DNA of 43,505 bases from an uncultured Caryophanales bacterium (lineage in GTDB: Bacteria; Bacillota_I; Bacilli_A; RFN20; CAG-826), in the NCBI GenBank assembly GCA_946612115.1, contig CAMOEI010000008.1, forward strand, positions 1-43,505. Direction: 5' to 3'. The notes below the pieces were generated by a model that did not search any database, was not told where the DNA came from, and saw only the letters and a list, made by a program, of their open reading frames with translations. Every line of letters begins with the position of its first letter. Position 1 is the stretch's first letter. Shown here piece by piece: positions 1-7,865 of the stretch. A program made the translations under genes and the position numbers.

Positions 1-148
1 TAATATCTGCCCGTCTATGAAAAACCACCGGATTGTCCGGTGGATATTTATTTGTGTTTTTTAACTTCTTTTTGATAGATTTGATTATCCAGAAGATTCC
101 TGAACAGACAAAAATGCTCATCATTATTAGTGCTTGTAAGATTCGCAT
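1..148 (-). CDS. Possible small membrane protein, partial at window edge
   Basis: An open frame begins with ATG at 148 and runs off the left edge without a stop (49 codons seen). Residues 3-23 are hydrophobic (LQALIMMSIFVCSGIFWII) and are followed by a lysine-rich stretch, as in a single-pass membrane peptide. No convincing ribosome binding site precedes the ATG, and the hairpin at 25-43 lies inside the frame, which argues against it. A second minus-strand frame ends with TAA just before that hairpin but has no ATG. The family is not recognised. Confidence 0.2.
   Translation of the reverse strand, partial: MRILQALIMMSIFVCSGIFWIIKSIKKKLKNTNKYPPDNPVVFHRRADI
25..43. terminator. Hairpin, probable terminator
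   Basis: CCACCGGA-TTG-TCCGGTGG is a perfect 8-bp stem. On the minus strand it is followed directly by TTTTT, on the plus strand by a looser T-rich tract, so it may end transcripts from either side. The gene it serves lies outside the window. Confidence 0.45.
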
Positions 149-263
149 AGCATACCGGTAGGTAAATAACTTAGTTTGGAATCGATAATCAATGAGAAAT
201 AATCCTTGTTATGTGTCATAGAAAAATAGTTAATGCTTTGCATTAATGAAACTAAATTGTTAA

Positions 264-292
264 TAGACATAATTAGTCCTATATAGTACAAT
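264..292 (+). promoter_or_regulatory. Promoter of the radical-SAM/MarR operon
   Basis: TAGACA (264-269) and TACAAT (287-292) are separated by 17 bp, close to the sigma70 consensus. A Shine-Dalgarno-like AGGGTGA lies about 4-5 bases before the ATG at 309. Confidence 0.55.
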
Positions 293-308
293 ATATTAGG
301 GTGATTTA

Positions 309-974
309 ATGGTTATTTGCATCAAGGATAAAATTAAAAACGTCAATGCGGTTATTGGCTGTAATATTGGGTGTAGATATTGCTATGCCAAAGTGGTGGC
401 GAAAAGATTCCATTTGACAGATGATTTTACTAATCCAATCGCGGATTTACATAAATTAGAAAGATTAAGGAAGCCAGGAGTATATTTTCTAACAGGAATG
501 TCTGATTTGTATCTATGGAAAAAGGAGTGGATTGATAAATCGTTTGAATTATTAAGGGAATCTCCAAGAACTGTGGGGATATATTTGACCAAAGCTCCAA
601 ATAAAATAAAACTTGATGATGTTCCTGATAACGCTTGGATGGGAGTTACCATCACATCAAAATCAGATTTATGGAGACTAAAAGCTTTAAAGGAAAGTAT
701 TAAATGTAAAAACTATCATATCACGTTTGAACCGTTATTCGAGGATTTAGGTGATATCGATTTATCAGGAATCAAGTGGATAGTCATCGGAACAGAAACT
801 GGGAACTGCAAAGGTAAGATAGACGCAAAAAAAGAATGGGTCGATCATTTAGTAAACATCGCTAGAAGATATGGTTGTAAGATTTTTTTCAAAGAAGAGC
901 TCGTTTATAAAATCATGGGTGAGGAAAAGGCAATCCAAGAGCTCACTTTAGAAATGGAGGAAGCATTGAAATGA
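309..974 (+). CDS. DUF5131-like (Gp37/Gp68) radical-SAM protein
   Basis: This 221-aa protein has Cys18-x3-Cys22-x2-Cys25 followed by YCYA, the radical-SAM iron-sulfur motif. The C-terminal half reads WIVIGTETGN ... WVDHLVNIARRYGCKIFFKEEL. That matches the layout of the DUF5131/phage Gp37-Gp68 family, in which an 'xGGESG' strand and a final 'FFFKQWG'-type strand are conserved. It is shorter than many members. The substrate is unknown. The stop overlaps the next start by ATGA (971-974), so it is translationally coupled to a MarR regulator, and a second radical-SAM gene follows. Start chosen at ATG 309, which has a promoter and ribosome binding site. The family call is by motif; the function is not known. 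Confidence 0.75.
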   Translation: MVICIKDKIKNVNAVIGCNIGCRYCYAKVVAKRFHLTDDFTNPIADLHKLERLRKPGVYFLTGMSDLYLWKKEWIDKSFELLRESPRTVGIYLTKAPNKIKLDDVPDNAWMGVTITSKSDLWRLKALKESIKCKNYHITFEPLFEDLGDIDLSGIKWIVIGTETGNCKGKIDAKKEWVDHLVNIARRYGCKIFFKEELVYKIMGEEKAIQELTLEMEEALK

Positions 975-1402
975 AGAAACATTATGGAGGAACCCTAATT
1001 TCTCAAATCAAGCAACTTCAAGATAGGATTTTTAACAAGATTCTAAAAGAAGAAGGGATATACGAATTCAATGGACAACAGGGGAGAATCTTATTTTCTT
1101 TATGGAAGGATGAAAAACTCTCTTTAATCGAATTATCAAAAAGAACCTCTTTAGCTAAAACAACATTGTCTTCAATGGTGGAGAGAATGAAAAACGACGG
1201 CCTTTTAATTGTTGAGGAATCTAAAGAAGATAAGAGGAGCTTAATTATTTATTTAAGCGATAAGACATTGTCGCTTGAAAAGAAGATAAATAGAGCCACA
1301 AAAAGAATAGCCGATATTTTCTATAAAGGCCTGAGCGAAGAAGAGGCAAGCGAGTTAGATAGATTGTTAAGCAAAATAAAGGAGAACCTGAAAGATGAAT
1401 AA
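971..1402 (+). CDS. MarR-family transcriptional regulator
   Basis: This 143-aa protein has a MarR-type winged helix. A helical N terminus (LISQIKQLQDRIFNKIL) is followed by the HTH at about residues 48-75 (LSLIELSKRTSLAKTTLSSM), the wing with the family-typical EDKRS at about 85-92, and a helical dimerisation tail. It is embedded between two radical-SAM genes, overlapping both (4 bp upstream, 8 bp downstream), so it is cotranscribed with them and may autoregulate the operon in response to the same substrate or stress. The ligand is unknown. The start is fixed by the ATGA overlap. Confidence 0.85.
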   Translation: MKKHYGGTLISQIKQLQDRIFNKILKEEGIYEFNGQQGRILFSLWKDEKLSLIELSKRTSLAKTTLSSMVERMKNDGLLIVEESKEDKRSLIIYLSDKTLSLEKKINRATKRIADIFYKGLSEEEASELDRLLSKIKENLKDE

Positions 1403-2297
1403 GAATGTAGTCATCAAGCAAATCCAAGTTAAAGACATCATGACCAAATCTAATGCCCCGATAGGAGGGTATTGTGTTAACCCCTATGTAGGGTGTACAC
1501 ATGGCTGTAAATACTGTTATGCGTCATTCATGAAAAGATTCACAGGTCACACAGAAGAATGGGGCACATTTTTAGATGTCAAGAACTGGGAACCAATCAA
1601 GAATCTAGATAAATATAAAGGCGAGCATATTATCATTGGGACTGTGACCGATGGGTATCTCCCACAAGAAGCTGAATATAAAAACACCAGAAAATTATTA
1701 GAACAATTAGTGGGTGTTGACGCAGAACTTTTAATATGCACGAAATCCGATTTAGTAGTTAGAGATTTAGATCTATTAAAGAAATTTGATAAAGTTACCG
1801 TCTCTTGGTCAATAAACACCTTAAATGAAGATTTCAGAAGCGATATGGATGATTCTGTGTCAATAGAAAGAAAATTAAAAGCGATGAAAGAGGTGTATGA
1901 TGCGGGCATCAGGACAGTATGTTTTATCTCACCGGTGTTCCCTGGCATCACTGATTTCAAGAAGATATTTGAATTAGTGAAAGATCAATGTGATTTGATA
2001 TGGCTTGAAAACCTTAACCTTAGAGGCGGATTTAAAGGGAAAATAATGGATTATATTAAAGAAAAGCATCCTAATTTATATCCCCTATATGAACAAATAT
2101 ATAGTAAAAAGAATAGAAGTTATTTTGAAAACTTAGAAAAAGAAGCCCTTCAATTAGCTAAAGATAATGACTGCCCATTTGTGGATAACGAGACTCCATA
2201 TGGCAGAGCCAAAAAAGGGCATCCAGTCATCGTTGATTATTTCTATCATGAAGAGATTAGAGGCTCGAATAACACTGGAAAAAGAAATAAGAAATAA
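1395..2297 (+). CDS. SPL-family radical-SAM protein (COG1533-like)
   Basis: This 300-aa protein has CVNPYVGCTHGCKYCYA, with Cys34-x3-Cys38-x2-Cys41 as the radical-SAM cluster ligands. This version of the motif is typical of the spore-photoproduct-lyase-related family (COG1533). Further family marks are the VTDGYLPQEAEYKNTR and LICTKSDLVVRDLDLL segments. The family contains SplB-like DNA repair enzymes and many uncharacterised members; an actual photoproduct lyase role is not claimed. It overlaps the MarR gene by 8 bp and is the last gene of the operon. There is no strong terminator directly after it; a candidate is at 2451. Confidence 0.8.
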   Translation: MNKNVVIKQIQVKDIMTKSNAPIGGYCVNPYVGCTHGCKYCYASFMKRFTGHTEEWGTFLDVKNWEPIKNLDKYKGEHIIIGTVTDGYLPQEAEYKNTRKLLEQLVGVDAELLICTKSDLVVRDLDLLKKFDKVTVSWSINTLNEDFRSDMDDSVSIERKLKAMKEVYDAGIRTVCFISPVFPGITDFKKIFELVKDQCDLIWLENLNLRGGFKGKIMDYIKEKHPNLYPLYEQIYSKKNRSYFENLEKEALQLAKDNDCPFVDNETPYGRAKKGHPVIVDYFYHEEIRGSNNTGKRNKK

Positions 2298-2355
2298 ATC
2301 TACTCGAATGCGAAACAATTCTCGTTATTTCATTTTTTTGTAAAAAACTGTACTT

Positions 2356-2449
2356 TTCCGGCAAAAACAACGTATAATTTCACATATAGTTTTAATTTTT
2401 GAAGTTATTTGACGTATAATTTCACAAATTGATTTCCGGATGAAAACAA
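2356..2449. repeat. Nested short repeats in non-coding DNA
   Basis: A 14-bp sequence CGTATAATTTCACA occurs twice, at 2371-2384 and 2413-2426, exactly 42 bp apart. Outside them lie related blocks, TTTTCCGGCAAAAACAA (2354-2370) and TTTCCGGATGAAAACAA (2433-2449). Each 14-mer contains a perfect TATAAT. The arrangement could be paired promoter/operator sites or the decayed end of an insertion sequence. Confidence 0.5.
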
Positions 2450-2450
2450 T

Positions 2451-2472
2451 AGACCCTCATGGGTCTTTTTTT
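2451..2472 (+). terminator. Rho-independent terminator
   Basis: AGACCC-TCAT-GGGTCT stem-loop followed by a run of T (to about 2472). It is 154 bases after the SPL radical-SAM stop and is the first good terminator after that operon. Confidence 0.65.
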
Positions 2473-2590
2473 CATGGTTGGGAGAGTGGATAACATCGAC
2501 GAACAGGTTATTAACTTCAAATCCTTTTTTCCACAGCCATATGATAATTACAGTATCAATATAAATCGGAACTGTTTTTTTATTAGATTT

Positions 2591-2636
2591 CTTGAGTGGG
2601 AAGCCCCCATCTTCTATAAGTGGGGGAGGTTGTCAC
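2591..2636 (+). mobile_element. Orphan IS200/IS605 right end (omegaRNA 3'-end-like)
   Basis: CTTGAGTGGGAAGCCCCCA leads into a 9-bp stem (CCCCCA, bulged T, CTT / AAG, TGGGGG; 2604-2626) and then AGGTTGTCAC. This layout is what I recognise from the right ends of IS200/IS605-type elements in Firmicutes, where the 3' end of tnpB carries its guide (omega) RNA scaffold. No TnpB or TnpA frame is present, so it is a fossil or a free-standing scaffold. The upstream stretch 2470-2590 has further weak stems and a spurious 64-codon frame. Recognition is from memory of the family, not a search. Confidence 0.5.
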
Positions 2637-2652
2637 ATAACAAAATAGAATG

Positions 2653-2675
2653 AAGTACACATGTGTACTTTTTTC
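2653..2675 (+). terminator. Palindromic hairpin with T-run
   Basis: AAGTACACATGTGTACTT is a perfect 18-bp palindrome (2653-2670) followed by TTTTCTT. It can fold as a 7-bp stem with a CATG loop and probably insulates htpG from upstream transcription. A protein-binding operator is the alternative. Confidence 0.5.
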
Positions 2676-2702
2676 TTAATAATCCCGTAAAAAGGAGAAA
2701 AA

Positions 2703-2729
2703 TTAGCAATCTAGTTGACAGAGTGCTAA
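2703..2729 (+). promoter_or_regulatory. CIRCE element 1 (HrcA operator)
   Basis: TTAGCAATC, 9-bp spacer, GAGTGCTAA. The right half is identical to the CIRCE consensus and the left half differs at two positions (consensus TTAGCACTC). The -35 box TTGACA (2715-2720) lies inside the 9-bp spacer, so HrcA bound here would block RNA polymerase. Confidence 0.8.
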
Positions 2730-2742
2730 AAGTTAGTAAAAT
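2715..2742 (+). promoter_or_regulatory. htpG promoter
   Basis: Consensus TTGACA (2715-2720), 16-bp spacer, TAAAAT (2737-2742). The predicted start is near 2750, at the left edge of the second CIRCE element. Confidence 0.65.
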
Positions 2743-2750
2743 CATATATG

Positions 2751-2777
2751 TTAGCAGTTAAAGAGTTCAAGTGCTAA
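2751..2777 (+). promoter_or_regulatory. CIRCE-like element 2
   Basis: TTAGCAGTT, 9-bp spacer, AAGTGCTAA. It has the exact 9-9-9 geometry of CIRCE, with compensating changes in both arms (TT...AA instead of TC...GA). It abuts the ribosome binding site AAAAGGAGG (2776-2784) and would lie at the 5' end of the mRNA. Confidence 0.7.
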
Positions 2778-2791
2778 AAGGAGGCTAGTTT

Positions 2792-4708
2792 ATGAAAGAA
2801 ACAAAGCAATTTGAAACAGAAAGCAAAGAATTACTTAACTTGATGATCAATTCGATATATTCCAATTCCGAGATCTTTTTAAGAGAGCTCATTTCTAATG
2901 CATCTGATGCGATTGATAAAAGAAAATATCTCGCTTTAACAAGTAATGGCAAGGTAGCTTTAGAAGAATATAAAATTGACTTATCATATGATAAAAAAGA
3001 TAGAACCATCACTATTAGTGATAATGGTATTGGCATGAATAAAAGCGAGATGATTAAAAATCTCGGCACAATTGCCAGAAGCGGCAGTAAAGAATTCGCT
3101 AAAAAGATGAAGAATAAAGACGAAGAAGATGTCGATATAATCGGTCAATTTGGCGTTGGCTTTTATAGTGCCTTTATGGTTGCGGAAGAAGTAGAAGTAA
3201 CTAGTAAAAAAGAAAATGAAAAAGCCCATAGATTTATTTCTGATGGCAAAGAAAATTACACAATTGAAGAATGTGATAAAGAAGATGTTGGCACAACCAT
3301 CACCCTTCATTTAAAGAAGAACACAAAAGAAAATAACTATGATGATTATTTATCTGATTACCGCATTAAAGAATTGGTGAAGAAATATAGTGATTATATT
3401 CGTTATCCAATTATGATGAATGTCACTAAATCTAAACCAAAATTAGATAAAGATGGTAAAGAAATTGAAGGCCAATATGAAGAATATAAAGAATTAGAAA
3501 CGCTAAATTCAATGGTCCCGCTTTGGAAAAAGAATAAATCTGAAGTTAAACAAGAAGAATTAAATGAATTCTATAAGAGTAAATTCTCCGATTATGAAGA
3601 TCCATTATTATCTATTCAATTAAACATTGAAGGTAAAGTTGATTATAGCGCTTTATTATTCATTCCTTCTCATCAACCATATAATTTATATAGTGAAAAT
3701 TTCGAAAAAGGTTTGCAATTATATTCCAAAGGAATATTCATTAAAGATAAATGCCCTGAATTAATCCCAGATTATTTAAAGTTTGTTAAAGGTTTAGTGG
3801 ATTCAGACGCTTTTAATTTGAATATTTCCCGTGAAATCTTACAAACTTCACCAGTTTTAAAAACTATCGCAGATAACGTCGAAAAGAAGATTGTTGATAA
3901 ATTAAAAGAATTAAAGAATAGCGACTTTGATAAATACCTCAAATTCTGGTCATCGTTTGGTGAGCATATCAAATATGGTATTTATTCTTCCTATGGCTTT
4001 AAAAAAGATTTATTAAATGATTTACTCATCTTCCATTCCTTAAAACAAGAAGATAAATATATCTCCTTAAAACAATACGTGGAAGAAATGGGAAAAGATC
4101 AAAAATACATCTATTATGCTTCTGGTAGTAACCTCGACAGCATTAAGCTATTACCGCAGATAGAGAAATATAAAAAGCAAGGAATCGATGTCTTATTATT
4201 TGATAACAAGATTGATGAATTCGCTATCATGATGGTGCGTGAATACGATAAGAAAGAATTCAAATCTATCGCTAGTGAAGGTAGTGATGAATTAACTAAT
4301 GAAGAAAAAGAAAAAGTGGAATCCGTCACCGCAGAACATAAGAGATTATTAGATAATCTAAAAGATTCTCTAAAAGAGAATGTTGATGATGTCATCATCT
4401 CTTCTAAACTCGTTGATTCTCCTGTTTGTATCTCCACAAAAGAAGGATTATCCATGGAAATGGAAAAGACAATCAATGAAGAAAAAGGTGAGGGAGAAGA
4501 TGTTAAATCCATCAAAGTTCTCGAACTCAACCCAGAACATGAATTATTTAAAATTTTCGCTAGTATTGAACAAGATGATGAGATGGTTAAGAATTATGCT
4601 TCTGTCTTATATGATGAAGCCTTGCTATTAGAGGGATATGATGTTTCTAATAAGCAAGAATTTGTCAAAAAGCTCAATTCTTTAATCGTTAAAGCTTTTG
4701 AAAAATAA
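2792..4708 (+). CDS. htpG: HtpG, bacterial Hsp90 chaperone
   Basis: This 638-aa protein is full length for HtpG. The N-terminal GHKL ATPase domain shows the helix with LRELISNASDA, then DNGIGM, GQFGVGFYS and GTTITLHL, which bind ATP. The middle domain carries the conserved NLNISREILQ catalytic-loop region, and the C-terminal dimerisation domain ends without an MEEVD tail, as expected for bacteria. It is an ATP-dependent cytosolic dimer that remodels client proteins with DnaK. It is monocistronic, with AAAAGGAGG 7 bases before ATG 2792. Two CIRCE sites upstream predict repression by HrcA, which is unlike Bacillus subtilis htpG (not HrcA-controlled). Confidence 0.97.
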   Translation: MKETKQFETESKELLNLMINSIYSNSEIFLRELISNASDAIDKRKYLALTSNGKVALEEYKIDLSYDKKDRTITISDNGIGMNKSEMIKNLGTIARSGSKEFAKKMKNKDEEDVDIIGQFGVGFYSAFMVAEEVEVTSKKENEKAHRFISDGKENYTIEECDKEDVGTTITLHLKKNTKENNYDDYLSDYRIKELVKKYSDYIRYPIMMNVTKSKPKLDKDGKEIEGQYEEYKELETLNSMVPLWKKNKSEVKQEELNEFYKSKFSDYEDPLLSIQLNIEGKVDYSALLFIPSHQPYNLYSENFEKGLQLYSKGIFIKDKCPELIPDYLKFVKGLVDSDAFNLNISREILQTSPVLKTIADNVEKKIVDKLKELKNSDFDKYLKFWSSFGEHIKYGIYSSYGFKKDLLNDLLIFHSLKQEDKYISLKQYVEEMGKDQKYIYYASGSNLDSIKLLPQIEKYKKQGIDVLLFDNKIDEFAIMMVREYDKKEFKSIASEGSDELTNEEKEKVESVTAEHKRLLDNLKDSLKENVDDVIISSKLVDSPVCISTKEGLSMEMEKTINEEKGEGEDVKSIKVLELNPEHELFKIFASIEQDDEMVKNYASVLYDEALLLEGYDVSNKQEFVKKLNSLIVKAFEK

Positions 4709-4729
4709 AAAATAATCCAATTAACCTTA

Positions 4730-4752
4730 ATACCGGACCGATAGGTTCGTAT
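4730..4752 (+). terminator. Weak hairpin after htpG
   Basis: ATACcGGACC-GATA-GGTTCGTAT forms a 9-bp stem with one bulge and one G-U pair, 22 bases after the htpG stop. It lacks a proper T-run, so terminator function is uncertain. Confidence 0.25.
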
Positions 4753-4885
4753 CACCTTAGTATTCTGCTCTCAGATGTAAACTACAGTATTGATTTTATC
4801 TAAATTAACTAAAATATCTATTAAAAAACAAAATTGTTTTTGTTGCTATATAGATTATGCTACATTGATTGTAGGAATTTTAAGT

Positions 4886-7801
4886 ATGAAAAAATCATTA
4901 AAAAGTATTGGACTAATAAGTATTTTTTTACTTTCTTTAGTCTCTTGTTCTTCTGGCTCGAAAAATAGTGGATCCTCTCAACCATGTGTGGAACATAATT
5001 TCGAAATTAAGCGCGATTCTTCTGGCCACTGGCAAAGATGCGTTATTTGCGGCTATGAAACCGAAAAAGTTAATCATGACTTTTCTACAGGAAGAGTATA
5101 TATGGCAAGGGATCCTCAAACTACTGACCATCCTTATCATATCGTTGAATATCATTGTGATTTTTGTGATATAAATCATGAAGAACACGAAGATTGTGTA
5201 TATGATGTCAATAATGCTTATACATATCGAGAACCTTCTTATGAAAGAGAAGGAATAATTGCGGTTGATTGTGAGCTATGCCATAGCCACATCTATTTAG
5301 ATACGCTTCCTCAATTAGAACATACTTATTATGAGAGTTATGAACATAACGATACTTATCACTGGCATATGTGTAAAGATCCTGGATATGAAACTCTTCA
5401 CTCTCCATATGAACTTCACGCCTATGGAGAATGGGTTATTGATCTTGAACCAACCTGGTATATAGAAGGAAAAAAACACCGCTCATGCGTATGCGGAGTG
5501 ACTGAATACGCCGATATAGATAGCGGAGCGATAGATTACGCTTATCGAGTACTTAAATTATCTTCTAACTCTTATGGAGGATATTCCGTTATTGGAACTA
5601 ATGAAAAAATAGTGGGAGAACTAGTTATTCCAGAGACATATGGTAGATATCCTATTAACGTCATTGCGAGTAGTTCATTAGAAAATCAAACCGAAATGAC
5701 TAGTGTCCATATACCTAGTTCAATAATTAAAATTGAAGATGAAGCCTTTGAAGGCTGTAGTGGAATTAGTGAAGTAACTATCCCTAATAGCGTTAGTGAA
5801 ATAGGCACGAGAATTTTTGATGAATGTACAGCGCTAGAAACAGTTACTCTATCAAATAAATTAAGCGCTCTTCCTTATGCTACATTCCGAGAATGTTCTT
5901 CTTTAAAGAGTATTGGCATTCCAGATTCCATTAACACTATTGGTAGAGAAGCATTTTCTTATAGCGGATTAGAAAGAATTATTATTTCAAACAATGTCAG
6001 AACCATTGAAGATGAAGCCTTTGAAGAATGTCGTAATTTAAAATTGGTTACCCTAGGAAAAGGAATCACCTCATTTGGAAATAACGTTTTTAATAACGCT
6101 AATAGTAATGCCTATATAAATATCTATGACAATTTACGTGAAAAAATAGGAACTATTGGTTCAGTAAACATCAATTATCATGGAACCTTATCAAATTATT
6201 TGAGTTTGACTATCGATCAAAACTCTTTTAGCCCTAAGAGTGTTCATCTATATTTAGATGAAGAACATGAAGATGTTGAAACAACTGATTTAGTTATACC
6301 TAGTTCATTTAGCGTTATTAAAAGATTTGCTTTTTATCGATGTGGTGGACTTAAATCGATTACGTTTGAAGATAGTGATTACCAATTAGGAATGTATGTT
6401 TTCTATTGTTGTTCTTCTTTACAGACAATTAATTTTGGAAATGGAAAAAAGACTTGTGAAAATGGACTAATATTAATGTGTGATTCCTTATGTCAAATTA
6501 ATCTTACCGGATCTTTTGATATTCAAATAGTTTCTGGTGATGAATTTATTAGTAACTGTCTACATTTAGTGGAAATCATTAACACTTGTAATATCAATTT
6601 TAGCTCACTTCCTTATGGAGGAGGGATAACAAACACCGATATTAGAGTGATTAGTGATGAATCTTCATCTTTACTTAAAACCTCTGCTGATGAATTTGTT
6701 TATTTAGATGAAGGAAGTAAGAAAACCTTAGTGAACTATATCGGAAGCGAAAAAGAAATCACTGTTCCTAGTTATATTACTGATATTAGAGGCGAAGCCT
6801 TCTATGAGCTTGGCTTAACTGAAGTGAACATTGATTATCCTTTAAATAGTGTTGGAAAGAATATTTTCCACAACAACAATCAACTAGTGTCTGTTAACTT
6901 TAATAGCACAATCAATAGCTTTGCTAATGAGGGTTATGTCTTCTACACCACATCAGTGGAGCATGTCAAACTCCCTGACAATTTAACTGTTTTAAAAGGG
7001 TTCTTCTATAATTGCGACAATCTTAAAAATATAGATTTACCTGAAACCTTATTAGAAGTTGGTTCTAGCGCTTTTTCTAATTGTTCTTCTTTAGAGTCAC
7101 TTACTTTCCCTGATTCAGTTACGATAATTGCTAATAATGCGATATATGAGTGTGAAAATTTGAAAAGTGTTACCTTTGGAAAAGGCGTGAGCAGTAATAT
7201 CGACGCTCTTTTGCTTAAACTATCTTACTTAGAAGAAGTGAATTTCAGTGTAGAGAATGTCACATATAAATCTATAGGTGGAGTCATCTATTCTTATAAT
7301 GGAGAAAATCTTATTAGCTCTTGTAAGTCTGTTAGTGAGAATTACACTGTTTTAGATGGCACTGTCACGATTAGAAATTCCGCTTTCAAGAATAACAAAG
7401 TTATTAAAAGTGTTGTTGTTAGCGGAGGAGTAACTAAAATTGAACAAGACGCATTCTATGGATGCTCTAATTTAGTACAGATTAATCTTCCTAATACAGT
7501 AACCGAAATTGGAAAATATGCTTTCCATATGGCAAATTTATCCTCTATTTCATTCCCTAATGGATTAGAAGTAATTGAAGAATATGTCGTTGCCACAAAT
7601 CGATATTTAACGAGAGTCGAAATTCCCGCCAGTGTTACCACAATTAAAGATTATGCTTTCTATTATTGTTATTCGATTGAAGAATTTGTTTATCTAGGCA
7701 CAATCGCTCAGTGGAATGCGATTAATAAACAATCTAGATGGAACGATCACACTAGCTTTACCGTCGTTCACTGTAGTGATGGAGATATCTTTTTAAATTA
7801 A
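4886..7801 (+). CDS. BspA-type leucine-rich repeat lipoprotein
   Basis: This protein has 971 aa from ATG 4886. A TTG 96 bases upstream would bury the signal peptide, so the internal ATG with TAGGAA before it is preferred. It starts with a lipoprotein signal ending LSLVSC (lipid-modified Cys21). Residues of about 35-220 hold repeated His/Cys modules (HWQRCVICGYE, HCDFCDINHEEH, HWHMCKDPG) that resemble small zinc-binding or disulfide modules. From about 260 to the end there are many LRR_5 (BspA-like) repeats of the type IPxSVxxIGxxAFxxCSSLxxVTI, closing with the usual WNxxxxFTVVHCSDGDI cap. Such proteins are displayed on the outer face and often bind host or bacterial ligands. It is monocistronic. 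Confidence 0.85.
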   Translation: MKKSLKSIGLISIFLLSLVSCSSGSKNSGSSQPCVEHNFEIKRDSSGHWQRCVICGYETEKVNHDFSTGRVYMARDPQTTDHPYHIVEYHCDFCDINHEEHEDCVYDVNNAYTYREPSYEREGIIAVDCELCHSHIYLDTLPQLEHTYYESYEHNDTYHWHMCKDPGYETLHSPYELHAYGEWVIDLEPTWYIEGKKHRSCVCGVTEYADIDSGAIDYAYRVLKLSSNSYGGYSVIGTNEKIVGELVIPETYGRYPINVIASSSLENQTEMTSVHIPSSIIKIEDEAFEGCSGISEVTIPNSVSEIGTRIFDECTALETVTLSNKLSALPYATFRECSSLKSIGIPDSINTIGREAFSYSGLERIIISNNVRTIEDEAFEECRNLKLVTLGKGITSFGNNVFNNANSNAYINIYDNLREKIGTIGSVNINYHGTLSNYLSLTIDQNSFSPKSVHLYLDEEHEDVETTDLVIPSSFSVIKRFAFYRCGGLKSITFEDSDYQLGMYVFYCCSSLQTINFGNGKKTCENGLILMCDSLCQINLTGSFDIQIVSGDEFISNCLHLVEIINTCNINFSSLPYGGGITNTDIRVISDESSSLLKTSADEFVYLDEGSKKTLVNYIGSEKEITVPSYITDIRGEAFYELGLTEVNIDYPLNSVGKNIFHNNNQLVSVNFNSTINSFANEGYVFYTTSVEHVKLPDNLTVLKGFFYNCDNLKNIDLPETLLEVGSSAFSNCSSLESLTFPDSVTIIANNAIYECENLKSVTFGKGVSSNIDALLLKLSYLEEVNFSVENVTYKSIGGVIYSYNGENLISSCKSVSENYTVLDGTVTIRNSAFKNNKVIKSVVVSGGVTKIEQDAFYGCSNLVQINLPNTVTEIGKYAFHMANLSSISFPNGLEVIEEYVVATNRYLTRVEIPASVTTIKDYAFYYCYSIEEFVYLGTIAQWNAINKQSRWNDHTSFTVVHCSDGDIFLN

Positions 7802-7827
7802 TCATTATCATCGTATAATCTAAACTC

Positions 7828-7856
7828 TAAACAATTAGAAATAATTGTTATACAAT
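7828..7856 (+). promoter_or_regulatory. Promoter of BMP importer operon (leaderless-type)
   Basis: TAAACA (7828-7833), 17-bp spacer, TACAAT (7851-7856). The expected start point is about 7863, only 2-4 bases before the ATG at 7866, and there is no Shine-Dalgarno sequence. The mRNA is predicted to be leaderless or nearly so. Confidence 0.5.
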
Positions 7857-7865
7857 ATAGGCAAT

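Noticed and set aside
1-120. Second minus-strand frame ending LLDNQIYQKEVKKHK before the left-edge hairpin
   Set aside because: Protein-like ending and well-placed terminator, but no ATG/GTG/TTG start within the window and a stop 40 codons upstream; could be a gene remnant.
2459-2653. 64-codon open frame between terminator and htpG promoter
   Set aside because: It starts inside a terminator, has no ribosome binding site, and covers the IS605-like right-end hairpin; no protein-like pattern.
4790-4885. TTG-start extension of the LRR lipoprotein
   Set aside because: It would place 32 residues before a textbook lipoprotein signal peptide; ATG 4886 is a better start.
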